Made by a program: the position numbers and the translations under genes | The notes under the pieces: model-generated | Seen by the model: only the letters and a program-made list of their open reading frames with translations | The model's database searches: none | What the model was told of the DNA's origin: nothing | Part shown: positions 23,801-36,700 of the stretch, one piece after another | Layout of the letters: every line of letters starts with the position of its first letter | Numbering within the stretch: position 1 is the first letter of the stretch | Source of the DNA: Physella acuta | Lineage: Eukaryota; Mollusca; Gastropoda; Physidae | NCBI RefSeq assembly: GCF_028476545.1 | Contig: NW_026732596.1 | Location: forward strand, 322,501-386,500 | Length of the DNA: 64,000 nt | Reading direction: 5' to 3'

Positions 23801-26800
23801 TTTTTACTCAAGGTCTTGGTTAACCACGTCTACCCCCGACCTAGCTTTTGCTACTAATGGCATATCCAAAAAATGCAAAAGAGAAGTTGCAGATCAACTA
23901 GTCACTAGCGACCACCGACCAATCCTGATCCAGATAGAAACATCAAACAGGCCAATTGAAGCCTACCCCCGCCCTAGATGGAACTACAAAAAAGCTAATT
24001 GGGAGCTCTTCTCTTCCCTCACAGACTCCTACACAAGACCAATAAACTGTAAAACCAATCAGGTGAACAAGTCATACTCAGCCTTCTCAAAAGCAGTTCT
24101 GTTAGCAGCCAAAAAATCTATTCCAAGGGGAGCAAGGAAAAATTATATCCCAAACTGGACTCCAGACCTCCAGATACTCCATGACGAGACAATTGATGCT
24201 AGAAATATTGTTGAAGATAATCCCACTGTAGAAAATAACATAAAATTAAAATCAGCAAACGCAGTTTTTAGAAAAAAGTATCTAACTGCATTGAGGAAAA
24301 GCTGGCAAGAAAAAACAGAACACCTCAATGTAGATAGAGATGGTCATAAACTATGGAGTATTGCAAAAAGGCTAAACCAAGAAGAAAACAGAGCTACTCC
24401 CATAGTCATCGACATTGAAAACACGATCAAAACAGAAAAGGATGCAGCAAAAGAATTTATAACCCACTTCAGCAAAGTGGGACAAATAAATATCAGCCAC
24501 CAAAGAGTAGAAGAGGTTAAAAATCAAACTGAAGTTAAAGAAAAACTACAGAAAGTCTCTCCCCCCTCCTCCACTGGAATGGTAGCTCGAATTAGCAAGA
24601 AGGAGCTTGAAGAAGCAATGAAGCTCCTCAAACTTAAGCAAGCTCCAGGCCCTGACAAAATCTCAAATGATATGCTCATGCACCTGGGCCCCAATGCTAA
24701 GAAAAAACTGCTCCAAATATTTAATGCAAGCTGGAAATCTGGGAAAATCCCAAATATTTGGAAAAAAGCAATCATGATACCTGTTCTAAAAATAGGAAAA
24801 CCCAGGAACAAAGTCGATAGCTATCGCCCAATAAGTTTAACAAGCTGCGTTTGTAAACTGATGGAAAGAGTAGTAAACAACAGACTGACCTGGTTTCTAG
24901 AATCGAACAATCTACTAGCAGACGAACAGGCAGGCTTCAGGAAGTGCAGATCTACTGAAGACCAAATCACCTTCATTTCTCAGGAAATAGAAGATGGCTT
25001 TCAAGAAAAAAAACCAACCTCAATAGTGTGGGTCGACTTTGAAAAAGCCTTTGACAAGGTTTGGGAGCAAGGCTTAATTCTAAAACTAATAAACCATCAA
25101 GTATCTCATAACATGCTAAACTGGATAAAAGGTTACCTAAGCAACCGAAAAGCATCAGTCTCCATGCAAGGAAAAAGAAGTCACACAGTAACTATAAAAA
25201 ATGGAGTCCCTCAAGGAGGAGTCTTGTCTCCTACTCTCTTCCTCATTTATATAAATGACCTAAATGAAAACATCCCAAGGAGAGTAAAAAGAAGCATGTT
25301 TGCAGACGACCTTTCACTAATCAGCACAGAGGAATATATTGGTACCTCAAAATTTCGTCTTCAAGAAACACTTGACAAGCTCGGCAAATGGACCAAAAAC
25401 TGGGGCTTATCCATCAATACCAAGAAAACAACTTATTCAATCTTCACCTTATAAACTAAACATCAAAAAATGAAACTTACCCTAGAAAACCAAGAGCTAG
25501 AAAAAAATGACCACCCCAAATACCTAGGAGTCACTTTTGACACTCGACTTACCTGGAGAAAACAAATAGAAAACACACAAAGTAATGGGATCAAAAGACT
25601 TAATCTAATGAGGAAACTGGCAGGAACAGACTGGGGAGCAAATCACCACATCCTGAAAAAAACCTACACCAGCTATGTGAGACCTACGTTAGAATATGGT
25701 GCTTCGGCTTGGGGCTCAGCAGCAAAAACAAATATTAGCAAAATTGACAAAGTTCAGAACATTGGATTGAGAATAATGACAGGAGCCATGAAAACAACAC
25801 CCATAAAAGCTATGGAGGAAATAGCCGCTCTTAGCTCAATAGAAGAAAGAAGAGAATCAAAAATCCTCACTCAATACACAAAGCTAGAGGCACTGGAAAA
25901 CCATAACCTAAAACAAAAACTCCAGAAACCCAGTCCATCAACCAGACTACAAAGAACAAGTTTCATCAAAGAAGCAAAGAATCTGAAAAAGAAATATGAA
26001 ATCGAAAATATCATTCCTGAAGCAATAAAAACTCAAAACCTCTCCCCGCCTTGGATCTCCCACTGTCACTTAACCATTATTGACTCAATAGACACCATAG
26101 GAAAAAAATCTGACTATGATCTAGAAGAACTTAGGAAAATAACAAATAAACACATTAAGGATCAGTACCCCAGCAACACCTGGACTAGAGTTTTCACAGA
26201 TGGCTCAGCTGAAGATGCCACAAAAAACGGTGGGGCTGGCATACTTATTGAATGGCCAAGCGGAGAAAGCCTGGAAAAGGCAATAGCCACAGGCAGCCTA
26301 TCCGACAATTTTAGGGCAGAAAAAGAAGCTTTAGAACACGCAGCAAACCTCCTGTCAGAACACCCTGAATCACCGAATAGTCAGATTGTATTCCTTACAG
26401 ATGCCAAATCAGTCCTACAATCCCTTCAAAATCCGGAGTCCTATATCCAAACACTTATGACAGCACTAGAGAGGCTTAAAAATACCTGCAGCAGAATTGT
26501 GCTGCAGTGGATCCCGGGCCACTGCCAGATCCAGGGTAACGAGATCGCAGACCAGCTGGCAAAAATTGGGGGAAAGAAACCACAACCGGAAATTTCGCTA
26601 CACCCAAAAGAAATAAAAAGAATAATTAAAAACAAACAAACGCAAATGTGGTCTGTCACACACCCTCACTACATTAAAGACGACGGCTATTACAATTTAA
26701 CACGAAAACAACAATACATAATCTTTCGACTCAGAACAGGCCACAACAGACTAAATCAACACATGCACAAAAAACTGAAGGTTGGGTGTAGCGAAATGTG

Positions 26801-29800
26801 CCCTTGTGGCAAGGCCCCGGAAAACACTGAGCACGTACTCCAGGATTGTACTCTGTATAGCCAGGCAAGAGGCAGACACTGGCCCCAGCCCACCCCACTC
26901 AGGGAAAAACTATATGGGACACCTGACAAACTGGAAACCACAGTCCGGTTTGTCCACGAAGTTGGTCCTGTTGTCTGAATCCTCCACCATATTCAAAAAT
27001 TAAGAACGAAGAAGAAGAAGAAGAAAAATGTTATGTTATGTTTATTGGCTTAGGTTAACGGCTTGAGTTATAAATTAATATATTTTATTGTATATCTAAC
27101 ATAGCAGCAATGATTATGTATTCAACATTTTCATAAAATTTCAAGTTTTAAAATATCTGTTGTGTGCATTACAATTTTTTCAATGAATTACATTGTCCAC
27201 TATTTTAGAAATCTCATTTTTATAATTTAATAATAAGGTTAAATTTATTTCTTATCTTTTTTCAGTTGACTGAAAATTGGAAATTTCATAAACCAAGGAT
27301 AGCTTCCTATTGGCTAGTGAAATTAGATTCAATTAAACGCAGAAAGGTAAACAGTTTTTGAATACTTCTAATTATATATAAATGAATAGGCCTACTCATA
27401 ACTGGGATTGATTATTTATTAAATATTATTTATTTTTACATAAGTTAACTTTTATTTTTAAAAATATAAAACAACATGCAATAGAAATATTAGTCCTTAT
27501 TTATTTAAAAATGGAAAGTGTGAAAGTGATTTTTTACCTTTCACAATTAGATTGTAGATTCATGCCTCTTACATGTACCCACTGGTGATATAGATATATT
27601 TCAATATAATGTACATATATATCAATAAATAATAATATAGATATAATGCACTTTAACAAATAATTTAACATTGATAAATACAATTTAATTTATATAGAAA
27701 GTTATATAGTAAAAAACAATGAATTTTATCATATGTGTAGATTAAAGATATAGTAAAAATCAAATAAATTTACATGCAGGTTATAGATAAAGCAATGAAT
27801 TGACATGCAGGATATAGATTAAGCAATGAATTTACATGTAGGATATAGATATAGCAATGAACTTACATGCAGGATATAGATATAGCAATGAATTTACATG
27901 CAGGATATAGATATAGCAATGAATTTACATGCAGGTTATAGATATAGTGAAAACCAATGTGAGAGCTGTACTACAGAGAGTCTGGAGAACTTCCGACATT
28001 GAAAACCTCCGACTCAATAGGATATTCGGCCGTGTGTTCAACCGCTTGCTTTGGAGTCATGGCCAAGGATTGTGGAATTGTTTCTCATCAGGCCAGTAAG
28101 TCTGAAATGTTTGCTTGATATCTTATATTGTGAGAGTCAGTCTGAAATGTTTGTTTATTATTTTTTATTGTGACAGTCAGACTGAAACAAAACATTTGTT
28201 TTATATCCAATGTATTCACAACAAAATATTTCACCTTTAGCTGGTGATTTAGTTTGAATTTAATTCACAGCTATACTGTCAATCATCTTTAAGTTGTAGT
28301 TGAGAATTGAGAGTACTATTTTTTAATCAAGTGTATGTTAGGTGTTAACAATACTTCTTAGTTTTATTATTAGCTATAGTATTAGGAGCAAATTTTTACT
28401 TGAATATTGATGGATATTATTTTAATACTGAGGTGCTGTACGTACGCCACATAAGTTTTTTCAACAGCTTTTTTACCAAAACAAATATTCAAAATGGCAA
28501 CAATAAAATGTAATGTTAGTTTCCATTTGTGTTAACCATTTTGAAAAATCTGGCACTCTTTATCTTTTTCTAAACTCGCAGCCATTCATGGGAGACAATA
28601 TTCAGTAAAAGCAGTGAGAACATTGCAGAGAGTGAGATGAACTGCTGCCGAAGGATCGTTCAGCTTTGTAAAGACTGCCTTCTTATAGTTTACAAGTTTG
28701 CCGATGAGGCAAAGAACCAAAGCGTCAACAACGAACAGCAAGACCAGACACAGCAGCACCGCCTGCAGTTTGAGAACAGGTCACTTTTACAGCAGTCTCA
28801 TGGGTGAGCTGAGAATCTTTTTTACTTTCTCGTATATACGAAGTGTAGAGAAAGTCTTGTAATCGTGCAAAAAAAAATGTTTACAAATCTCAACGTTTTA
28901 CACCTCCCTGAGTCGGAAAAACATATTTTTGCAATCGTGTCCGTATGTCTGTGTATGTGTGTGTCTGTAAACATGATAACTTGAGTACCGTTACAGCTAG
29001 GTTGATGAAATTTCATATATAAGTATTTTATCAAAAGTGTAGATCCATATCAACTTTAAAGCAATTTCCGATAACTGGAAGTGGTACTTTTTCTACTTTG
29101 AATTTTTTCAAAAGCCTATAACTTGAGTACTATTTCAGATAGATAAATGAAATTTCAAATGTAAGTAAAAGATCTACTCCTCTACCTTCTATCAAATTTT
29201 GAGTAATTTCTGTTGACCGGAAGTAGTAATTTACACTCTTTCCTATTTCTCAAAAAACTCATGTAAATTTATAAAGTACTAATAATATTCCTCACTATTA
29301 TATACATTTTGTTTTGGCGTTCGTTTGGAGCGCAATTCTTTTTTCTACGAGATTCTATTCTATTTTCAAAAGTTTAAGTAATTAAAAAACATGTCTATAT
29401 TTCGAGTTGCCATCCCACATAGTGTTATATAAGAATATTCAAGAAAGTTTAGGGGAGATCACTCCCAGTTTATTCTAAAACTCTAAAGGTTTTGTTACAA
29501 CAGTCTCAGGGGTGAGCTGAGAATCTTTTTTTCTAAAACTCTTAAGGCTTTGTTATCAAATTCCCCAAGTTGTGAGGGATGGTGCGGTTGAATGATAGAG
29601 CATTTTTGAGAACAGGTCACTTTAACAGCAGTCTCAGGGGTGAGCTAAAAACAAAATTTCTAAAACTCTAAAGTTTGTGCTGTAAAACTCCAAGTTGAGA
29701 GGTGTGTTTGAATGGTAGAGCGTTCAACTGCTAAATTGAAAGTCTCATCTGTACGTCATTTCTCAGTCATCTCAACGCTGATGGGCACCTGATTCAGGGA

Positions 29801-30099
29801 ATGTAAAGGTGGTTGGGCACAGTGCTGACCACACTATCCCTTCACATGTCACTGAAACAGGTGAACTCTACTTTACCTGCCACTGTGGCCGTAAGGTTCG
29901 AAAGGGTGCTATATTTTGTTCTCAAGTTGTGAAAGTTTTGCATAAAAAGTATATATACAGAAATTCCTATTTTTACTTATTCAGATATTTTGGAGTTCGA
30001 GATATCAAACTCCCTGTAAACTGGAACAATTACACATCAAATCCTTACAGTCAGAGATACAACAAGCTGTACCAACAGTCCAGTTTCAGCACCCCCTGA
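14838..30099 (+). CDS. TTLL7: Tubulin polyglutamylase TTLL7
   Basis: Exons: 14838-14883, 15441-15662, 16239-16296, 16596-16727, 17269-17427, 17861-18077, 18467-18790, 19210-19304, 19614-19758, 20521-20733, 21372-21464, 21950-22261, 23375-23509, 27266-27346, 27935-28095, 28582-28803, 29985-30099. They total 2730 nt: 909 residues plus stop, close to the vertebrate length. TTLL7 adds glutamate chains to tubulin tails on microtubules, using ATP. The TTL (ATP-grasp) core spans about residues 85-420: YIVKPANGAQGHG (nucleotide loop), DGYKFDLRIYVLITSCDP, FMHLTNYSVNK, SKRSIRYF, then FEILGFDIMIDRKLRPWLLE and VNRSPSFGTD. A basic stretch (KRRNIVAQKAEAQKRLF), the microtubule-binding region in the family, follows. 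The C-terminal part (MRIKFPGKSD, ASYWLVKLDSIKRRK, RLLWSHGQGLWNCF) is specific to TTLL7 rather than other TTLLs. The ATG follows an in-frame stop. A LINE lies in the intron before exon 14. Splice junctions at 20733, 22261 and 27935 lie in tandem arrays. Confidence 0.97.
19873..20105 (+). repeat. tRNA-derived SINE copy in a TTLL7 intron
   Basis: GTGGCCTAGCGATAGAG resembles a pol III A box and AAGTTCAAATCTG a B box. The body CCCTGAGACCACCCAGCTC...TTAGGGAAAGTAAAGG matches the other copies. Confidence 0.8.
20200..20395 (-). repeat. Diverged SINE fragment, antisense
   Basis: GAGCTGAGTGGTCTTAGGGATG and GTGTGGTCAGCACTATG parallel the reverse complement of the SINE body. Immediately upstream of TTLL7 exon 10. 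Confidence 0.5.
20707..21130 (+). repeat. Tandem array copying a TTLL7 exon end and its splice donor
   Basis: The last 27 nt of exon 10 plus its donor (AAGTACAAG|GTAGTG) recur at about 20796 and 20889 in units of about 90 bp, then in decaying copies to about 21130. The true exon ends at 20733 by homology and phase; the copies are intronic. Confidence 0.85.
22238..22560 (+). repeat. Second tandem array copying a TTLL7 exon end and donor
   Basis: The last 24 nt of exon 12 and the donor GTGGTAAGTTGGGG recur at 22329, 22417 and 22509 in units of 88-92 bp. The donor sequence GTAAGT is kept in each copy. G runs follow each donor. Confidence 0.85.
22700..23165 (-). repeat. SINE copy, antisense, split by an hAT-type element
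   Basis: Reverse complement of the SINE: CGCATATGAAGGGATAGTGT, CAGAACTGGGTGGACTTAGG, then, after the inserted element, GGACTCAAACC...CTTGAGACTTTTGG. The insertion shows the SINE is the older of the two. Confidence 0.75.
22869..23083. mobile_element. hAT-type non-autonomous element (CAGGGGTCTCCAAAC ends)
   Basis: 215 bp with inverted ends CAGGGGTCTCCAAAC and GTTTGGAGACCCCTG (15 bp exact) and a perfect 8-bp duplication CTCTAAAG (22861-22868 and 23084-23091). GC-rich right half with GGATGCGGCCCGCGGG. Non-coding. From memory, the right end resembles vertebrate hAT families. Confidence 0.95.
23764..27025 (+). mobile_element. 5'-truncated LINE with RNase H (I/Nimb-like)
   Basis: Flanked by an identical 17-bp direct repeat (AAATGTTATGTTATGTT at 23747-23763 and 27026-27042) and ending in a (GAA)n tail at 27007-27025. 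It inserted in the TTLL7 intron between exons 13 and 14, in the same orientation. It is truncated within the endonuclease domain; a very short 3'UTR follows the ORF. RNase H downstream of RT puts it near the I, Nimb, Ingi or R1-like group; Nimb is my guess. The exact duplication and near-intact ORF imply a recent insertion. Confidence 0.93.
23766..26978 (+). pseudogene. LINE ORF2 remnant: endonuclease end, reverse transcriptase, RNase H, zinc knuckle
   Basis: One frame runs through the whole element, broken by a single TAA at 25452-25454; the frame after the stop is unchanged. Endonuclease C-terminus: STPDLAFA and VTSDHRPI. Reverse transcriptase: APGPDKISNDML, SYRPISLTS, DEQAGFRKCRSTEDQ, WVDFEKAFDKVW, GVPQGGVLSPTLFLIYINDL, the catalytic FADD box near 25301, then KYLGVTFD. 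RNase H (about 26190-26570): VFTDGS, EKEALEHAANLL, LTDAKS and WIPGHCQIQGNEIADQ, so the catalytic acidic residues are present. C-terminal CPCGKAPENTEHVLQDC fits the CCHC knuckle typical of jockey/I-type elements. Lacking ORF1 and most of the endonuclease, it cannot be autonomous. Confidence 0.93.
27767..27934 (+). repeat. 31-bp tandem array copying a TTLL7 splice acceptor and exon start
   Basis: Five 31-bp units (27767-27921) read AATTTACATGCAG|GATATAGATATAG plus CAATG. A sixth partial unit is the real acceptor and the first 13 nt of exon 15 (GTTATAGATATAG). Four of five upstream units keep the ATGCAG acceptor-like step; one has TGTAG. Confidence 0.88.
28826..29475. repeat. Dispersed hairpin-start repeat in a TTLL7 intron
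   Basis: CTTTCTCGTATATACGAAG...AAAGTCTTGTAATCGTGCA, then AACTTGAGTACCGTTACAGC and CCGTTGACCGG-type blocks in the order seen at 6140-6715. Confidence 0.75.
29690..29905 (+). repeat. tRNA-derived SINE copy in the last TTLL7 intron
   Basis: TGAATGGTAGAGCGTTCAAC (A-box-like), then GGGCACCTGATTCAGGGAATG, TGGTTGGGCACAGTGC and GAACTCTACTTTACCTG. It ends about 80 bp before the final exon. Confidence 0.75.
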
Positions 30100-33000
30100 T
30101 GCCTGCTGACAGTTCATTCACAATGTTCAAAAATTGTTTCAAATATTTCAGTTTGCACTTTGTGAACATTTGCTGCTAAAGTAAATCAATAGCATAATTT
30201 TTAAGCTTCTGTTTTTATTTATTTGTTATGGGTAATCATTAACGATTTAAAATGTTGAGTAAGTAGTACTACAAGTAGATGTTTACTTCAACTGAAGACA
30301 ATTTTATTTTAAATTTCAGTGTACCTAATATTCTACAGTAAACATGGTAATATTAAACATTAAAGTAATTGTTTTTAAGACTATTGCACATTTAAATAGT
30401 ATAAAATATACAATGTTGATTTCTGTTAATTTTTTTTAGATCTTAGCTTGGTTAATTCCCTCATTTCATAAGGTGCTTTACAAGAGTTAAATTTGTTATT
30501 TAAATAATGTATTTTTTTAACTTACATTTCGCTAATTTTAAAAAGTAAATTGTTTTAGATTGGGGATTTAAACAATACCTCTTTTTGTTTTCACATCTTA
30601 ATTTTACAACTATGGGAAAGTTGTTCTGCTAAATGACTATTTATTTATCCATCGCTGGACAATCAATTGCTAATCAGCCAAAATATTTATTGTTTAAAAA
30701 TGAGTTGATCATCAGTCTGCCAGCTAGATTGTCATCAGATGAATTTGAAAGCTGTGTTAATTGTACCATCAGACAGAATCTGTCTCAATCACTATGTCAA
30801 TAATCACCTGTTTTGAATGTATATATATATATTTATATGCATATACACTAAGCTTTTGAAATTCACAACAAATTACAATATTTGTAATTTTACACAGGGA
30901 GTTTGTATGTGCATACATTTCAATAATGCATTCAATCTACAGAAAAATTTGTACTTGTATTATGCACATATTTTACTCATACTTTTCCAATATTTATTTC
31001 TGGTAACAAATTAATTTGCCAACCAAGATGTACAATATACTGTGTTATTTTTCTGTATTTTATTCCAAAATCAAAATTTATCAATTGATTCCTTAAAATA
31101 GAAACTAAATGTCTTTCAGTTAGAACATCAATATACTTTTAACTTACATTTTCTGAAGGTGTGTGGTGCATACTTCTTCAATTGAAATCAATTTGTTAAT
31201 TTAAAATATTTAGCGTTTAGGAAATGAACAAAGGGTTTAAAATATGTTACATTTTTAGTAATTAATTGGCTGCATTTAAAACAAATTATTCCTTATTTAA
31301 CTGAAATAAAATGACAAAACATCTTAAGATAATCTAACAATAGTACCTTTACTTTCTCTAACATCATTTTACCAAGTATTATATATAACCATCATACATG
31401 TTTATTTTTTACAACATTTTGATTAGAATTATAAATGCCAGTAATTAATGGGGGTTTTTTTTATTTAATAGCATTTCACATTACTTGAATGAGTTTATAA
31501 TTTTTTTTTAACACACAAGGTTTGCCATTCTTTTGATTTGTTGCATTAGTTTATTTGCTATTCATCTTGCAACTTTTTTATCATCCTGTTTGGTTGGGAT
31601 TTTTTTATATCATAAGCACATGTTAGAATGTAAATGTAACTCATATGAATTAACATTGACTACTTATTATGTATTTGGAACAATTAATACTTTACATATA
31701 AAACGTTAACAAAATAACTCTGTTATTGTTATATTGTTTTTCTTTAAATAGCTAAATTATTTTCTAAATTAAAATTGTATCCTAGTCAACACAGTAGACT
31801 ATGCACTATTTTTACATATTAGAACACATCAGTGAAATTTTTCTTTGTAGATATATTAAGAAATTTATTTAACACTTTCCACAAAAATTTATTTTTAGGA
31901 ACTTTTGAGCCATCTAAAGAAATGAATACGTGTTATGTTACTTGTTTGGCATGTTTATACATTATTGTAAATTATGCCTTTTACTAACATCAAATCAAAA
32001 GTTATTTTATAAAAGATAATTGAAAACTGTTTTTTACTACATCTGTTTTCAATAAAAAAAACAAAGACTTTCATAATTTTTCGTAATAAATTTCTAATTA
32101 CATTTCTAAAAAAATGATTGCTCTTGTTTATTTTCTACAAGCTACTATACTTATAAGTAGAATAAAATGGAAATCTTTGATATGGAGACAGCCCCCAAAC
32201 TACTAACAGAATTATAAGATATTCATTCAATGAAGTATTAAGTTCTCCATTAGTCCATAAGATGGCTGAGGTGTCATCCATAAATAACGTCACTTTTTTT
32301 TTGACAATTTTTACCTCTCCCCCCTCCCCTCAATCACACGTCACAAAAAGCCAGACACCTAAAATAACGTCACACCTCAGCCTATAACCCCCATTCAAAA
32401 TTGCTGTTGAATTTTTCTTAAAACGATATTTTTCGAAAATTTTGTCAGAACTGTCAACATTGAGTATTTTGATCAATTCTTATTACAATTTATTAAAACC
32501 GTTTTCTAAAATGCAAAATGACTAAAACTCGTTTTCTAAAATTGCTTTTTATAATGCAAAAGTGTGACTTCACACCATCTAAACCCTCCCCCTCATCATA
32601 CACTGTCTCATAATTACGGAACTCCCATCCCCCACCTACAAGGGATGTCATTTATGGACGACCCCAAATCTTATTGACAAGAAAGGTTACCTACATCATC
32701 ATATCAGTTCCTTTTATGAAACTCACAAAATTCAATCTCATTTGTGATAATGATCGTCTCTTCATAACAAAGCAGTGTCACATGAGGTTGCTAAAATGCT
32801 ACATCCATTGTGGAATAACATTGTGTAAAACTATTGTATTCAAATTTAAATGAAAGACACATTTGCACATAGTTTAGGCATTGCACTCCCTGAAGTTTTT
32901 CTCTACGCTACTTGAGAAAGACAATTAGCTAAAACAGATGAAGATTGGTGGAAGAAAAACATGGCAAATAATATCTATGAGCAGCCCAGAAATTTTTTAA

Positions 33001-33760
33001 ATTTAAATGTCATTCTGTTACTTTAAAAGCATTAAAATTCTAAAAACAGTGTTAAACAGTAATGAAATGTTTTCTCTAAACTTTTTTATAAAGTGTTACA
33101 CATTATAAAACAATTTTTTTTCTCTGAGAGTTTTGCTACATATAAATATTGATGGTTTAATCCATATTGCAGAACCTAAGTACAGATTGCTGGTTTGATT
33201 GTGCAGCAAGAAATGAATTTATGCATGTAAACAGTTATAAGGATTTTTTTTTTCAAATATTACTCTCAGCTTAAGAGATTACCAAATATTTTTTTTTGGG
33301 TCTGCCAACTTTTGAAAATTTTAGAAAGGAATTATTACACAACCAAAAAAAAAAATGGGTGCAAGTCACTAAAATAAAACAATGCTAATACTAATACATA
33401 TGTTACGATGAAGGAGATATAATAAAAACAAGCCAATAATAATTTCAATAATATTTTATTTACAAATTTATTTGTTTTATCAAGAAACAAAAAGCTTAAA
33501 CATTTCACTTTTAGAATTTTACTTAGATAGTCAATTTTTATTTTGCAAAATTGTTGATGCCATAATTAAATAATTGCCCAAATGATTTAACACCTGCAAA
33601 TAACTTCAACATACATATTAGTTTGGTTTCAAAACATCAACCATAATTTACTTTTTTAACAACCAACGAAATAATTATGTACATAAAATTTTAACATGGT
33701 TACCAACACATTGTTTATTGTCATAAGCTATAAATGTATCCTACAACAAAACGGCTTTGG
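30100..33760. other. TTLL7 3'UTR and TTLL7-THOC1 convergent intergenic DNA
   Basis: AT-rich and without exons. Possible TTLL7 polyadenylation signals include AATAAA near 31305 and 32054. THOC1's 3'UTR reads in from the right. One inverted-repeat element lies at 32270-32665. Confidence 0.5.
32270..32665. mobile_element. Inverted-repeat element (GG-GTC-TCCATAAATGACGTCA ends)
   Basis: Left end GGTGTCATCCATAAATAACG, right end ATGTCATTTATGGACGACCCC, imperfect inverted repeats of about 24 bp. The interior has CGTCACAAAAAGCCAGAC and is non-coding. Sister copies: 55964-56389, 62699-63205 and a half copy at 4532. Confidence 0.8.
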
Positions 33761-36700
33761 TTAAGGTGAACTAAATGCATCAAAGATCTGTCCTAGCCCT
33801 AGTTCAGTCAAGGCATCTCTTATGAGCATAATAGAGTCACGTTCTGCATCTTCCTCCTGTTGGAACACAGGAATAAATTTTGTCATTAAAAGCACATTTT
33901 TACAAATACTATTCATCAATAATTGTTTGAGATGCACATAAACGTAATTTATTCTTGAATATACAAGTAATGATACCAGAACAGATCAGTATAGAAACAA
34001 AAAGGCTACAACAAATTTCAATAGCTCAAAATGGATTCAACAATCATATTTTAAACCTTCAGTAAAAAAAAATAGTGTTTATAAAAACAAATTTAAATAG
34101 AAGAGGATTATTTTAGATCAAATGTTGAAAACTTAAAGCTTTGAAAAAAACCTTATATGCATTTAACAAAACCAAATGTATGATTTCAGACTGCATATTT
34201 TAATTATGCAAGTACATATGTGTATAAATCTACTCACCTGCCAAACTGTTATCATATTAAATGCTGACTCAGCCCCACCATCAAAGGAATCCTTAAAGTA
34301 TGTCAGATCATCAGGTGGTATCTGCAGCTTCTCCCCCAGGGCCAGCCACTGAGATCCTACCTGGTCAGCCACTGTGCGGATCTGGTCCCTGGTCAGATGC
34401 TGTTGTGGACTGCTCTCATCTGCAAGTTCACAGTCGGTTTTATTTTCACATTAATTTTAATACTTTGAAGTATAATTGCTACCCTAAAATTATGCAGTAA
34501 CATTCCCAGTTATTTCCCTTAGTCCGCCCATTTCTGATGAATGTCTAGTTTGAGTTATAGAAGATCAAAGCAGTATGTAGAGAAGTTACATATGCCAGGA
34601 TACAAGAAAACATCAGCCCTATTGACTTTGTTTTGCTTACCCTGCTCATTTCTCATGTCCTCTTCATCATGATCCTCATTGTTGTCTTTGATGTCATCGT
34701 CCTCGTCAGCAACAGCCATTACAGTCTTGGGCTCAGCCATATGGTGCTGCTATAATAGAAGACAAAAAGATCACATATACTGGAGTGAGGACTACTAGGT
34801 TTTACCAAGTCCATTAAGCCATAGGTTTTTTTTTAAATAGGGTTCAGAAATTTTAGTTATCTTACAGATTTTAAGCTATTTTGACACTTGTTTTTTTTTT
34901 GCAAAAACTATTGAAGGTTAAGGGTATGATTCTAACAAGGCAGTATTGTGTACATCCTGTCAATGTTTAAGTACCAAAAAAAAATCTGTCCACTTACAGG
35001 GTTGATTTCTTTGGCCATCTTATCCACAATATCCTTCAAATGTACAGTTATTGGCAAGCCAGGGGTGTTGGTGTGGACAAAGAAATGAGGTGAGGATCGT
35101 GCAAGCAGACGATACGCTTTCCACTGAAAGTTCTGTTGGTTGATGTCCCTGTAAAGTTCATAAAATATTTTACATTTTATTTTTACGTACAAAAGTGTAA
35201 AAGACAATTCCCTAGAAGTTTGGTAAAAAAATTGATTGAAATGAAAAAAAAACATACTTGTATTGCTCTTCTACCATAGCCTCTGGGTCAGCCTGTTCTA
35301 TGGCATTAGCAAAGAAGTCATCCAACTTTGGTAAAAACACACGTGAATCTGCCTTAGCTGCCTCCATGTTGTCAGGATTCAAGTTCCATAACCTTGTCAA
35401 TTCAGAGTTACCCAGTTTCAGAGATTTCCCATTTGATGCCAGTAAGTCATCTCCAATTCTTTTTCTTTTTGGTCTAAAAATATGAGCATTTTATTTTCAG
35501 TTTTTGATAATCTTAAGACATCAGCTCAGATGAATCTTTCATCTTAGTAAATAATTGAAAATTGTAAAGTAAGTTAACACTGAATCTGACAACTTACATT
35601 TTGTTAAAAAAAAAATAGTTATTCAAAACTCATTTTATAATTCTTTCACCACTTTATAAATCTCATTTATAACAGAAAAACTAAAGCAATGAATTTCATA
35701 TTTTCTAGAAATATCACTTGCCAAAATTTTGTAATAATGGATACAAATTAATTTCAGTTTCTATTGAAATTATTCATAACTCAATCCTATTTTTTTTTAT
35801 AAATAGCAACACTAGTTGTATTCCTTGCTACATTAAAATATAAAAAAAAACAAAAACATGCAAAAGTCATGAATAATTAAATTTGTAAAACTCGTTACTC
35901 ACCTAGCTTTAGGCTTGACAAGTTCTTTCCTTTCTTTAATGAAATTTGGACAACTGTCATTTTTCCAGTTGTTCCAATGCTCTTCACGCTCCAATATATG
36001 CTGTGTTTACACAAGAATACAAGACATTAGTTAATCTGCATTTATCTACAAAACTATTCATTTAATTTTCTACTGAACTCTCAGGACCAGCTTTGTGAAA
36101 GCCAGACTGGCAATTGTGACATCAATTGTCTCACTATCAACAGAAGCCATAAAAACTTCTGTATCAAGCAAAAACTCAGGGCAAGGATGGTTATCATCAT
36201 AGAGTATTAACAAAAAGGTTTGAGGCCGATATAAATAAAATAAACAATTTTTAACAAACCTTGACAAAACTGCAGAACTGTTCTCCACAAGGGGGAGTTT
36301 CACAAAGTAATTTACTGACTTTCTCTTGAGATTCTTTGATCCACTCGGACTGTTCATCTGTTAAGGTGTGGTTGACGCTAATAGAATGCCAAATAAGAAT
36401 TAAAATGTAAAAAAATTGTTTATTTTCAATTGTATTATCAGCTGTACCCATAAAAATAAAAACAAAAATATCTTTCAGTTAGAAAAAAATACATTTTAAA
36501 AAAACCGCTAAAGATTTTTTTTACTAAAAATTGAACCATAGATAATCTTAAAATTCATACTGTATGTAGGCCTACATACGTTTTAAACTTGATTGTTGCT
36601 CGTAAATACTGGAATATTATAAGAAACTGTACAAGGACGTATCGACGGAAGTTACTGTCATTTAGTTGCAAGTTCAAAAGCTGAAAAAAATAATGTTTTA

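Noticed and set aside
30817-31014. 65-residue hydrophobic frame after TTLL7
   Set aside because: AT-rich 3'UTR sequence without splice or family support.
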